Source: Pardosa pseudoannulata (taxonomy: Eukaryota > Arthropoda > Arachnida > Araneae > Lycosidae). From it: a stretch of DNA of 64,000 nucleotides. The stretch is taken from assembly GCA_032207245.1 (NCBI GenBank), contig CM063502.1, positions 140,947,995-141,011,994 of the forward strand, in the 5' to 3' direction. This document shows positions 52,971 to 64,000 of the stretch, in pieces (positions within the stretch are counted from its first letter, which is position 1; each line of letters starts with the position of its first letter). Under the pieces are notes generated by a model. It saw only the letters and a program-made list of their open reading frames with translations, made no database searches and was not told where the DNA came from. Made by a program: the position numbers and the translations under genes.

Positions 52971-55900
52971 CTAAACTTTCAATCTGTGTGATTCAATTTT
53001 TAACAGTACATTTTCTTACACTAATATCCTTGACTTGACTATCATTAAATGAAATAAAATTTTTCCAGAGAATAAACTTACACTTGGTGTGAAATTACTA
53101 TAAAATGGCATATTTTGTACTAAATACATATACTTTTTCATTTTCCTTAGATATTATAATGACTACAATACTCCAGCTATCAGTATTAATGTTATCTATA
53201 ATAGTATTTTTATGTGATCGTTTTTTCCTATATTCGCAAATACAAATTTTAATGACAGGAACTTTTTTTTTGCTTGGTTATTTAGTCACTGTTTACGAAA
53301 ATATCGATCTACTTAAATATATTATGAAAACTCATTGAGTACCAAAGAAACATCTCTCTTTATTAACAATTTTTGATTTCCACCATTATTATTTTGTATT
53401 TCAGTATAGTATTATGTTCTTCTCCTACATTTTGGTAAACATTGTTTTAGCTTCTCAAGATGCATGTTATTCCAAATATTGGGAACACATTTAATAGCCA
53501 AAATGCAACTTCATCAGTTCAATTTTAATTCTTGTAATTATATAGTTTTTGTTAAATAGTCTTTATAAATATTTATAATCTTAACATCTTCATCCACTTC
53601 AGATTGAATATCATAGATGTCAACTTGACACTGTAAATTTAATTCATTAATTTTAATTTATTTATAACGCGACCTCTTTTTGAAACCCTTTTTTGACAAG
53701 GCTTAAAATTTCCAAATACATCGCTAGCATTTTGAATATAATAATCTTATATTTTATCTTAACCTCTTTCATATTTTAATTTTGACCTCCTGGACTTATT
53801 TCAAAATCGATCTCTTTGATTATTTGAAGAGTAAAACAATAAGTATTTCCACACTTCCACTCCTTACAATATCATATGTTGATAATTATTGATAATTTTG
53901 TAGTTTGATAGTATTCTTCTCTTTCCCTTCTTCAATTTTTACTACATAGAAATTATATTCCTATTTTATTGATAACTCATAAAATTTCATTTTTAAAAAA
54001 TTAACATGTCCAAATGATTGTCAAAAAGACATTTCGTGACTTTCGACACTCATTATGCTAAAAAATAAAATATATAAAATCTTAAAAATTTTTATGCTGT
54101 AGGAACTGATAAAGAAACTAAATTCAGGTAGACATTATGCAGCACACAAACAAATTCAGGTTGTCACACATGAATTAATCATTAGCTTCGTAAAATATTA
54201 TTCCTTCTACATCTAAATTAAATAATCAACTGATATTGTTTATCTGCTGCTAACAGACAGAAACAAATATATCCTCTCCTACAGGCTATAAGTTTGCATC
54301 TAGATAATTTCCAGTAATTCACCAAAACTAATATCAAATATGAAATTACGATATTGTAAGAGAAGGAAGTGTTGAACATTCACTACACCAGTAAAAACTT
54401 ATTCTGTTATAAATTATACCTTTATTGAGAAGAACATATTTTGGACGCTAAATCTTCGAGAACGATACAATAAGAGGGAATTTGCTAATAAAGTTATTAA
54501 AGAATATGGCGGAACATGGTCTCAGCTTAGAATTGCTCACGGAAAGCCAAGACTCTTTTTGCTGTAGTTGAACATATCCTTTCACCAAACAATTATCTAA
54601 AACAATATTTTTATTACATTAATCGCTTTCCATCGTTTATTCTTAATAATAACCAGGTAAAGGGATAAATTTACAGCATTATCAGATTAACTATAAAGAG
54701 CACTTACTATCAATATCTTCATTTATCACATTAACTATAACACACACATGTATGCATGCGTGTATATGTCTGAGTATGTATATACACTTTTAATAAATCT
54801 ACTATTTAGAGTAAATATTTTTCTGTCCTTTTGATTTTATTAAAAATGAAGCTGAACAATTTGAAATATTTTGTGCAATCTTTAGGGGGAATTTCTAAAG
54901 CATTTAATTTCAAAGAAAGAAGTCTGTGCTTGTAAAAGTTATTTTTATCACGCAATTGCTATAACACTAATACAAAGAATTTAAGGAAACTTTATAATTA
55001 TTTCTAAAGTTTTGAATAAAACTATCCTTTAAAATTCATGATATATTATATACACTCACGGTAATGTTGCAACATAGAGAATATGATATTCTGTCAAACG
55101 AACGCGTTTTGTACATTTTCTAAAGATTGAGAGACATTTTATAAATTCTCCGAATGTTCAAGTCATTTAATTTAAACCAAGAAAACTAGAAGACGTTGTT
55201 AAGTAGATAGCTTTTATGCTGTACGATAATTATTTCATGTATTTAATTTAAATTGTGTGTTCTTGAAATATATGGATTAAAAGAAAGGCATAATTATTAC
55301 AAAAAATGGTGAAATATTATTTCGCATTCTTTTAAATTAAATATAGTATATTGTTTTTTGTAAATGGTTTTTTAATACCAAACAATAAAATGCAAGCTTA
55401 TTTTTAACTTTTTTTTATCAAACATTAATTAAAAAGTTATAAAGCAATGCCTTTTTAATTACAATAGTTTTTAACTTTATTTCTTTGTCGAATAATTTTT
55501 CAGTAGTAAACAAACACTAGTATATGTACAGTAGTATATGTACTATCTTAAACATAATTGAAAAAAATTGTGACTCTTTTCTTAGGTAAACATTTAGTAT
55601 CACTAAAGATACAATCAAGTTTTCTCTGACTTCAAAATTACTTTTCCATGAAATATGCTCCCAGTTTTATTATTCACAGTTTTAATTTATTCAATCTGAC
55701 ATTTTTTTTTACAGTGGCACAGAAATAAAGTTCAAAAGTGCTGTTATGCTGAACCTCATTTCTTTATGATATTTATTATTGTATCCCCAAAACAATCATA
55801 AAGAGCAAAACTACTGGATTATTCTTGGTCCCCTGGAACGCTTTGCAGTCTTTTTATGATAAATATAAATGAAAATATACGAAAACATAAGACGATTTCA

Positions 55901-56486
55901 TTAAACCCCATAAACACATTTGTATGAGTTTTTATATATTTCCTGTAGAAAATTTCCTAAAATTCTTTTAGTGTTAGAAAGTTTATTCTTAAACTATTAA
56001 ACTAAATGTAGGACACTGAAATAATTTTGAATTTAGCTGAAGAGATGAATGATGAAAAAGGACTAGTGAATATAGAAGAGTGACAAAAGTGTCTTATACA
56101 TACTCGATATTGCTTTGTTTGACATACATACAGATGTATTGCCAAGCATTGCAATGATGGATCTAGTTACATCGGTAATTAGTCAGTTTGGGGTACTTTG
56201 GGTTGCTAAAACTGCCATATGATTGCACTAATTTATGAAATTATATTTTTATTTGGTGCCAGTTTGAGGTTTAACCCACTACAAATGTTACTAAACGGCT
56301 GCGCTGACCACAGCTACACCCGTGGGATGAATGCAGCCCATTAGTTGATTTCTGCAACCAAATCAACTGTTTTAAATAAGAAATTTAAAGACTAATATAT
56401 TTGTTAACTACGTCTTTATATTCTTTCTTATTTAGACTAGTAAGAACAAAGTATTGTTTATTAGTAATAAGATAATTATCCTTTAC
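52971..56486. other. AT-rich non-coding stretch
   Basis: No gene was recognised. A hydrophobic 77-codon open frame at 53105-53338 (plus) looks like AT-rich noise. A less AT-rich patch at 56290-56370 contains a GTTGATTT...AAATCAAC stem-loop (about 56345-56368). Confidence 0.5.
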
Positions 56487-56668
56487 CGCTGAACGATGGC
56501 CGAATGATAGATTGTTGCTCTTCGATGCCGGAATTAGTGGGTTTGAATCTCTCTGCTAGCATGAATGTTCGTAGCCGTTCTAAATCGGCTTTAAGCAGTA
56601 GGTCCCGGTCTCATTAACTATCGTGAGTAAAGCGGTAGACCTTAACGCTCCAAATCAAACCAAACCTT
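56487..56668 (+). mobile_element. tRNA-derived SINE, copy 4
   Basis: Head CGCTGAACGATGGCCGAATG, B box GGTTTGAATCT (56540-56550), body GCATGAATGTTCGTAGCCGT, AAGCAGTAGGTCCCGGTCTC, AGCGGTAGACC and end AACGCTCCAAATCAAACC. It aligns along its length with the reverse complement of copy 2. Confidence 0.82.
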
Positions 56669-57470
56669 ATTACTTACCTCATTGAAATGCAATACTTTTT
56701 TTTTAATATTCAAGAAAATAGGTTATGTCAGCAAATTAATTTACTTATTTGCTGGAGTGGGCAAAATTAAAATGCTATTGTTAATCAAAACGGAGCGAGA
56801 ACATGATCAATGTAATTTTAAGATTTTATCTCTTTCAAATATAACAAGAATATATGTGGATCTATTTCTAATTTTTTAAATAAAAAAACTGCTGTTTATA
56901 TCATAAAGAAAATTAAAAATACTTATATTTTAGTTGTCTTATATAGTACTTATATAGTATTTGTTACTAGATAATATAAAATAATATTACACAGCAACAT
57001 TCCTCACTAAAATTGTTGACAAGCAATTACGTTCCTTTTAACTCACAAATAGATTTTGGACAGAATTTATTAGATTAAAAATTAGCATTTTTGTTTATTT
57101 AATGCAAATAAACTGATTATTAACAAAATTAATTTATTCATCCATACCCTTCTTTAGATCCCCATATTTTACAAAGTCATTTGTGGACTCTGTGAGGTGA
57201 TACTAAAAATTCTTTAATTTACCTTGTTCCCTTATCTGGAAAAATATTGTATAGTATCCTCGTCTGATATTCAGTAAGAAGCCATTTGGAAAAGGATCTT
57301 TATTTCGTTTCAGTAAATAATAGATTTTAGGATATCCCTCCATCATTGCATTCTGCATACTTATTTTTCTTTAAAATTATCATGTACTATGCTGTCTGGA
57401 ATGTTTAGTTTGCCTGATATGTTTGGTACTATATAGTATGATTATGCTTTTATATGTATATATACATTCT
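56669..57470. other. AT-rich spacer
   Basis: Nothing recognised. Confidence 0.5.
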
Positions 57471-57474
57471 TTAA

Positions 57475-57698
57475 CCCTTAATTTGACAAGATGTTTTTTT
57501 AAATGTATTTTAATTTTAATTTCTGTTATTTTCCCATGTCTGTACAGACATTAGGATCTCTGTAAAATATACAAAAAAACATATATCTTTTTATATTTTT
57601 GAGATAATTAATGTCCACTGTGGCGAGCACTGACAATTATGCTATATAATAGTTATAAATATACATGTCCGATGTAGCGGACTTAGACAAATTAACGG
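57475..57698. mobile_element. TTAA-flanked MITE, 224 bp (piggyBac-like)
   Basis: TTAA flanks both ends (57471-57474 and 57699-57702). The ends CCCTTAATTTGACAAGAT and, inverted, CCGTTAATTTGTCTAAGT match at about 13 of 18 positions. It contains a 14-bp palindrome TGTCTGTACAGACA (57537-57550) and a GTCCG-ATGTAG-CGGAC hairpin near the right end. It has no coding capacity. Confidence 0.65.
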
Positions 57699-57702
57699 TT
57701 AA

Positions 57703-59550
57703 ATATGTTTGTATTTACTGAGAATGGTTTTCCAGACCTGACATCATATTTGAATTTGAAATCTATGCCTATAATTGTCTGCAAATTTTCTCCAAATCAT
57801 ATCATAATAAAAAGCCCATAACCCATATGCAGCACAAATTTTTACGAAAAGTTTCAAATTTCGTTTTCAAAACAAAATAGTATCCTATGACAAAAATTAA
57901 AATATATGTTTTTCATAATTAACACTGTGCTAATTAATGAAAACACTTATGTCTCCACATCTTTTAGAATTATGCAACTTCAACAGAAAAAGATCATATT
58001 AATATTCATGGTCACTTAGATATAGTAATAAAATAGTAAGTAAAACTGACTTTAGTTTGAAACACCACATAATTATCTGGTAGAGTTAATGCATAAATAG
58101 AATCTCACTCAATTTAATAAAAATAGCTTAAAATTCCACACTGTAGGTCATAACTGATTTTCATTTGTTGAAATTACCATATGTTTTTTATGAGATTTTA
58201 TGTTTCATATCTAAATTTTCTTTGCATTATGTCTCATCAAAAATGTAACCATTAAACTAAATTACTGTAAGGATTTTAAAGGAAGAGATAATTATTTCCA
58301 ATTTAACTTTAATTTTGCAGTTGAGATCCTTTGAAAGTTAAATGATAAATAATTATAATTCTGTAAATTGGTAGACAAAATATATGTTATACAACACTTG
58401 CGTGGAATAAAACTCAAAAATCGATACTTAGTGTTAAGCTAATTTATTGATATAAAGAGCATGTTAAATGTTTAATGGTCCACAGAAATAACACAGACAG
58501 TGACTAAAAGGAAGCAATTAAACAACTTCAGCCTAGAAATTGTTCAAACACACATTTGGAACGGAATCATTTAATCGTTGCTATTCAACATGACAAATTC
58601 CTCGTTAACACGTTTTGTTCCCATTCATTGAAAAAGAAAAGCACTTAAAATAGCAGTTACTCAACTTTTAAATCTCCCATTCTAATTAAATTTTTTCTCA
58701 ATTCCACCTTGATTGCATGTATTCTTTGACACAGTTAAATGAGAAATGTTATCATATATTATTTATTAGCATTTAACATTCAGTGTTTATTCACTGTTCT
58801 AGTAAATGTGTATAATTTCCCAATGATGTCATTTACAGACTTTTGAGTTAAAGAGCAAAAGTTACCAATTGAATGTCATTTGTACTAAATTTAACATATT
58901 TTGTTTTCTGATGTTACTTGCAACTACAAAAAACATTTTTAATAGATTAATAAATTTTATTTGATTCATCATGTTTGTATAGACTACATTATAAAGGAAA
59001 AAGTTACCATTTCTGATTTCTTAGCCAAGTTATATTTTAGAGATGATGAATGCTGCTGGTTTTGCTGACCATCGCTGTCAATCTATTTCTCCAAGAAATA
59101 AGTGTATAGATAATAGATAGTGTTCAATAGATATGTGTCTAAAAGAGATGAGGCATGAGTTCTAACATAAACCTACTGTAACTGTCTACATCAAATATTT
59201 ATATCTGTATATAAATTTGTGTGGGATAGTATAAAATATGTATATTCATCATACAGAAACAAAAAGTGAATATTAAGATTCGTAGCTATACTTTAAAAAC
59301 AAAAGTTATTAAAAATTCCTCACATTTATTTAGAAATTTTACTGATACCAATCCATAGATTGTAACATTAAAATTTCTAATGAATATATTCTGACTGACA
59401 GCTTTCATGTTTGAGTGAATTCCTTAGTTCCCGAGCCTAGCCATGCAGCTGAATGTTTGAGTTTTTCTTTAAAAATGTCTATTTGTATTAATTTTAATTG
59501 TCCAGCAAATGAAAACGATTTAAATACACAATTTGAATGAGCCGTAATAT
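57703..59550. other. AT-rich non-coding stretch
   Basis: Nothing recognised. Confidence 0.5.
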
Positions 59551-59553
59551 TAC

Positions 59554-59723
59554 ACTCTCATGCTGGCTTGTTGGAGTAGTTAGTATATAGAAAGAACAAA
59601 CACTTCTAAACTAATAGAATTGAACTATTTTTTGTACTGTGAAGTCTCTAAAACTATAAAGTTATCTCCAAATCATTCAAGTACTAATTCACAAAATTGA
59701 TGAAACACAAGGAATTCCTCAAA
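59554..59723 (+). repeat. duplicated block P (first copy)
   Basis: Matches 60120-60300 from ACTCTCATGCTGGC through TGTACTGTGAAGTCTCTAAA to AAGGAATTCCTCAAA. The second copy has a small insertion (AGTTCTCTATGACG). Confidence 0.92.
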
Positions 59724-60064
59724 AATAGAAGCATGAATAGATTTTAGCTCACTGAAAATTCCTCAACCCCACCTAGCATGCACGGTATATGCTAGAAGAA
59801 TAATATAGCTAATATATAAAAAATAGCGTTTAAAGGTTGGGAACGGTTAATTTGGGGTTGAAGGAGCTTCGGAGATATAGGGAATACGAAATGTTTAAAA
59901 ATAACAAAACAAGATAAAAAGATATAAGCTTAAAATAAAAATTTGTTAGATTGTTTGGGAAGTGATGATTCCACAGCCGTCTATAGTATGCATCTGACGT
60001 TTATTGTTGAATGAACAGCGTCTAATGAAGTTGTCTTTACCTGTATTCTGAGACAAGCAAAGCA

Positions 60065-60121
60065 AGTAACTTCTTTTGTCAATGAAAACTATTTGACAAA
60101 CAAAATCAAAACAATAACTAC
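60065..60121 (+). repeat. duplicated block Q (first copy)
   Basis: AAGTAACTTCTTTTGTCAAT through TTTGACAAACAAA to ACTACT. It recurs at 60302-60360 with three or four substitutions. Confidence 0.93.
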
Positions 60122-60300
60122 TCTCATGCTGGCAGTTCTCTATGACGTTGGAGTAGTTAATATATAGAAATAACAACCACTTCCCAACTAATAGAATTCA
60201 ACCATTTTTTGTACTGTGAAGTCTCTAAAACTATAAAGTTATCTCCAAATCATTCAAATACTAATCAAGAAATTGAAGAAATACAAGGAATTCCTCAAAG
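60120..60300 (+). repeat. duplicated block P' (second copy)
   Basis: Second copy of P, offset by 566 bp and lying between the two copies of Q. Confidence 0.92.
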
Positions 60301-60301
60301 T

Positions 60302-60360
60302 AAGTAACTTCTTTTGTCAATGAAAACTATTTGACAAACAAAGTCAAAACGATGACTACT
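60302..60360 (+). repeat. duplicated block Q' (second copy)
   Basis: Second copy of Q, offset by 237 bp. Confidence 0.93.
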
Positions 60361-60439
60361 AAACGTGTGTTTGACAATAAATAATTCAAAATCATAACCA
60401 TTCGTCACATTATATATAATGATATCTTGAAAATATCAA

Positions 60440-60860
60440 ACACATATTATTGATGAATTTAAAGCCCTTGTTGGATTTTCTGGCACTGTACACGTGAAGA
60501 GTCATCTAATTCATCTTAGAAAAAGAAAAATAATCCAACTGAAGGCAGTCAGGATCTAGTCTTTAGAAAACAAATATACTTTATTCAGACATCGGAGAAA
60601 TCCAGTCTCCAGGGAAATAACACACGTTCGTTTCGTACCAAGATTAAACAGGAATTGACGTAATTTCAATCTCATTCCCATAGTGAGAAGAAAAATACAT
60701 AAGAATTATGTTTATCTCAACTTATGTGAGAATAGAAATCACTGAATCATTAACAAATCAAATCGTCGAAAACATGTGCGGCCAGCAGGCTCGGGACATG
60801 ACTAGAATTTGGATCCCCTCGTGAGATTGTTTCAATGCTTTTTAACACAAATAAATTTGG
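60440..60860. other. less AT-rich segment, possible repeat fragment
   Basis: Blocks such as CATCGGAGAAATCCAGTCTC, AACACACGTTCGTTTCGTAC and GTGCGGCCAGCAGGCTCGGG stand out from the AT-rich flanks. On the minus strand an AATAAAG-like signal near 60580 could suggest an LTR or 3' end, but no partner LTR or coding region was found. Confidence 0.25.
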
Positions 60861-60864
60861 CAAG

Positions 60865-63800
60865 CCATTCATTTGGAGTTATGAGAATGTTAAGTTGCAA
60901 TGATCATGAGAACAAAGCTCACTTTGTATGTTGAAATAGGAATTATATAAAAAAATATAAAGGACTTTGATTTATCCCAAAATAATAATTTAATCTAAAC
61001 GGGTGATTTCAATATAAGGTTTTAACCCTTATATGAAACATTAAATTATTATTATATAATACTGAGTTAAGAAGCTAATAGTATAATTATCTCAAATAGT
61101 TTATATTAAGTCGTATAGTGATCCCAAATGCAACTTTAGATTGATAGCCTATGTATAATAATATATCATGATATGTTATTGATATTTACTGCTTTCATAC
61201 CTGGATGTATAATATTTTATATATGGTAACTTTCATGAGAATTTATTAATTTCTATTGTACTTTTTCTCCAGTGCATGGTTAAATATATTTAACAATCAA
61301 ATTAAAAAAATATAAAAGCAAATTATTATAATTGTACTAAAATATTTTTCATAATTCCCTATACTACCCTTAAAGTAAATAGTTTGTTGAATCAAAAGTT
61401 CTAAATGTATTGAGCGGAAATAAGGTAATTTACAGCATCGAAGTTCTAATAGTAAAATAAGTATAATTTAATCAAGAAACTTATGTTTGCTTTATCTCAT
61501 CTCAATATTTATGATTAAGAAGAAATATTGATTAAAGATGATTAAGGTAGATAAAAAATGAGTTTTCAATCACTTTGCCAGAAGAAAAAACATAGTGTTG
61601 AATATTGTCATTCCTTTTTATTCAAGACGTTTATAATAACAATGTATTAAATCATTATATATAAACAATTTTTAGACAGTTATAGAAAAATTTTACCACA
61701 TATCGAATCTAGTAGTTTCTTCGTTACTAGTAATAAATATACTATCCATCATCAATACCCTTTATTTTCATCCTTCAAATATAATTAATAGACAATAAAT
61801 CATTCACCTATGCTACAGATGTTTTACAGACTTCATCAAAATGGATTCATTTATCTTCGTAATGGTTTGTCTTTAATATTCTCTTTGACATTTATGATAT
61901 AATTTGAAAAACAAAAACCTTTCCAAAGTATAAAATCTTAACTTGTTAGAGAAATTACTTAAATAAATATATGTTGGTTTTTTGTTAATATAATCAAAGA
62001 AATACGTTATCTATAACAACAAATAAAATACAAAACTGAAAAATTTTTGGTTTTATAATAGATTACATACATCAAATAGCGATAAGGTAAACGTAGTCTT
62101 TCTAAGCTTCACATTTTGTGTTAAGATTCATGGTGTTTTTAGTTGAAATCTCTATATCTTTTTTTTATATGATATGAAGTTATTACAAATTATTTTCTTT
62201 CGGATTTTGGAGTAATTTTTCCAATTAATCAGACATGAATTAAATATAAAAGAAATTATACAATTTATTTTTATGCAAAATAAAGGAAGAAAAATGTACT
62301 TTTAAGACCTGATAACAGCTTTACTTTATTTTTAGATCCAGATAATACTGAATTAAGATTTGAACTTTTATTTATTTTTTGCTTAAATTTTAATTAAGAA
62401 ATGTTGGCTATAAGCTAATTATGAAAATCGTTTCTTTGAAATTTTATCACCTAAAATGTCTTAATGACACAGATATTTATCAGGTTTGACCCAAATTCCG
62501 TCAAGTCAATCTTTATACGGTTATAGCAACCAACAGTTTTTAATCTTTTTCTTCTAGGATTTATATCCCATACTTTTCAAACATCATTTTCTAATTGTCG
62601 ATTTCTATTTTCTGAACTATAAATTATATAATTAATTTCTTTGTCTACTTTATTGTTAATAAACGAGAAAAGAAATATGTGTTTCGTGAGATACAAACAA
62701 ACTGAAATAAACAAGTTTAAAATAATTTTATACTTTATTGGGGATAGATTATTAGTTAACAAAATTCTAACTCCACGAAGTCAACATCTTAAGTTCCAAC
62801 ATATCGTTTTCAATAAAATATCGTGATGTTTCAGAATAAACATAAGAAAAGTTTCATCATTATGGTATTTTGAAACCAAACAGATAACTTTTATTCAGCA
62901 ATCAGAATAAATAAACTGTTGTAATATTTTGTTTTTGTTTTATCTCTATCTATTTAAAAGTAAAATATAAGTCTTTTTACATAATCATGTAATTAAAATA
63001 GCCTCTTTAATTTTCATACAATCTTCAAAGTAATCCAGCATTCCTTGAATCCCAGTTCCATTACCTTGATTACATGTCTTGCATATAAGGGGATACTTTT
63101 ACCTATATATACAGTGTAATTATTATACTTCAACATATTTGATACACATATAAAACTTCTAATATAGAGAGTATCAGAGAAACAAGATAAAGTTGTGTTG
63201 GAATTCAAAGAAGCATTTAGGATATTTTTAGAAAATTATAAAACGATAAGATTAATTTACAATAAGATGTTGTTATTCGTATCAAAAGCTTAGAAAATAT
63301 ATTGAGGCAAACATAATCATTTAAAATAAAATCAAGTTTAATATGGATTTTGAATTTTGAAGAAAATCCAACATCAGTATAAATGATATATGTTCAGAAA
63401 AACAATGGAAAGAAAATGGTTATAGTAAATAAACACAGTCAATTATAATATTACTCAATGTGTCATATCTGATTTAACTTCAAAATCAAATATTATTGAA
63501 TTGTAGCTTTAAATGTAGAGAAAAAAAATTCACAAAATTGTCACACGTAAACTGTAATCTTGCCCCTAAAAAGTATTTCTATGAACGTAATAAACTATAG
63601 CGTTAAATAATCCAATTTAAAGGACCCATGTCGAGAAATGAATCCCATTCTAAAGAACACACATTCTATGTCCTTTTTCAAAGAATATTGTAAGATTTTC
63701 TTATCAGTCATTTCTGTGTGAGAAGTTATTCCCTGCTATATAAAGACAGCTGTATCGAAATTGGCAAACTTTTGAAGTTAAGGGACAATGAAATAGCCTA

Positions 63801-64000
63801 GATATAATATAGTAATGCCTTTATTTGAATTTTTAAACATAAATAAAGTCACATTAGACGAGTTTTGTTCAGAGAAATCTGGTTGCACATATGAGGATAG
63901 TTACTTGCAAATCAAACTTTTAAGAATTAAATTAACATACAAATTTACTCCCTATTTCAGTGGATGTTTTAATGCCCTTTACTTTCCTTTTACATATGAT
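60865..64000. other. AT-rich non-coding stretch to window end
   Basis: No gene, terminal repeat or RNA gene was recognised. Open frames are short and of low-complexity composition. Confidence 0.55.

Noticed and set aside
53105..53338. A small membrane protein
   Set aside because: The hydrophobicity follows from the TTT/ATT-rich DNA; there are no supporting signals.

Overview
The window is eukaryotic, strongly AT-rich, and holds no host gene that I can identify with confidence. It has no operons or ribosome binding sites. What can be recognised is a graveyard of degraded transposable elements set in AT-rich non-coding DNA, with five very long (TA)n tracts and one run of 100 Ns (11401-11500). 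Transposase relics of mariner, Tc1, DUF4817-type, pogo/Tigger and hAT type, piggyBac-like TTAA elements, a Ty3/gypsy retrotransposon and a repeated tRNA-derived SINE fit an arthropod. From remembered protein families I favour an arachnid (spider). That is an inference, not shown by any host gene here.

Layout. 1-5.04 kb is plain AT-rich DNA. A mariner transposase relic lies at 5.05-5.42 kb. A (CA)n(TA)n tract of about 550 bp at 6.17-6.72 kb abuts a 1772-bp DUF4817-type DNA transposon (6723-8494) with ~220-bp terminal inverted repeats (TIRs). From 8.95 to 19.32 kb there are, in correct order and on one strand, a 5' LTR, a gag zinc knuckle, reverse transcriptase, the start of RNase H, the N gap, ~6.7 kb of non-retroviral sequence, the integrase, a polypurine tract and a 3' LTR. 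I read this as one decayed Ty3/gypsy copy expanded by insertions, with the gap as a caveat. The expanded middle holds a SINE, a pogo-type end, a (TA)n tract and a 45-bp minisatellite.

19.5-24 kb carries three more (TA)n tracts, a truncated Tc1-like element, a tRNA-derived SINE and an RTE-like LINE 3' end. 26466-27929 is a pogo/Tigger element with a 634-bp piggyBac-like element nested inside it. 31-34 kb has a mariner fragment, an 816-bp hAT-type non-autonomous element and a possible piggyBac-like MITE. 37261-39121 is a second DUF4817-type transposon with a broken transposase. 40.2-42.6 kb holds an imperfect tandem duplication (A-x-B-A'-B'). A Tc1 transposase relic lies at 50.0-50.6 kb, SINE copies near 52.8 and 56.5 kb, a TTAA-flanked MITE at 57.5 kb and another local duplication at 59.5-60.4 kb.

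No intact transposase or polyprotein is seen; every recognisable one is interrupted by stops or frameshifts, so the elements look dead. A few short open stretches (35.2-35.5, 47.1-47.4 and 47.8-48.0 kb, minus strand) have protein-like composition and could be exons of an unrecognised gene, but the evidence is weak. I found no convincing previously undescribed system. The most interesting items are structural: the expanded gypsy copy, the nested transposons, the association of (TA)n tracts with element ends, and the two local tandem duplications.
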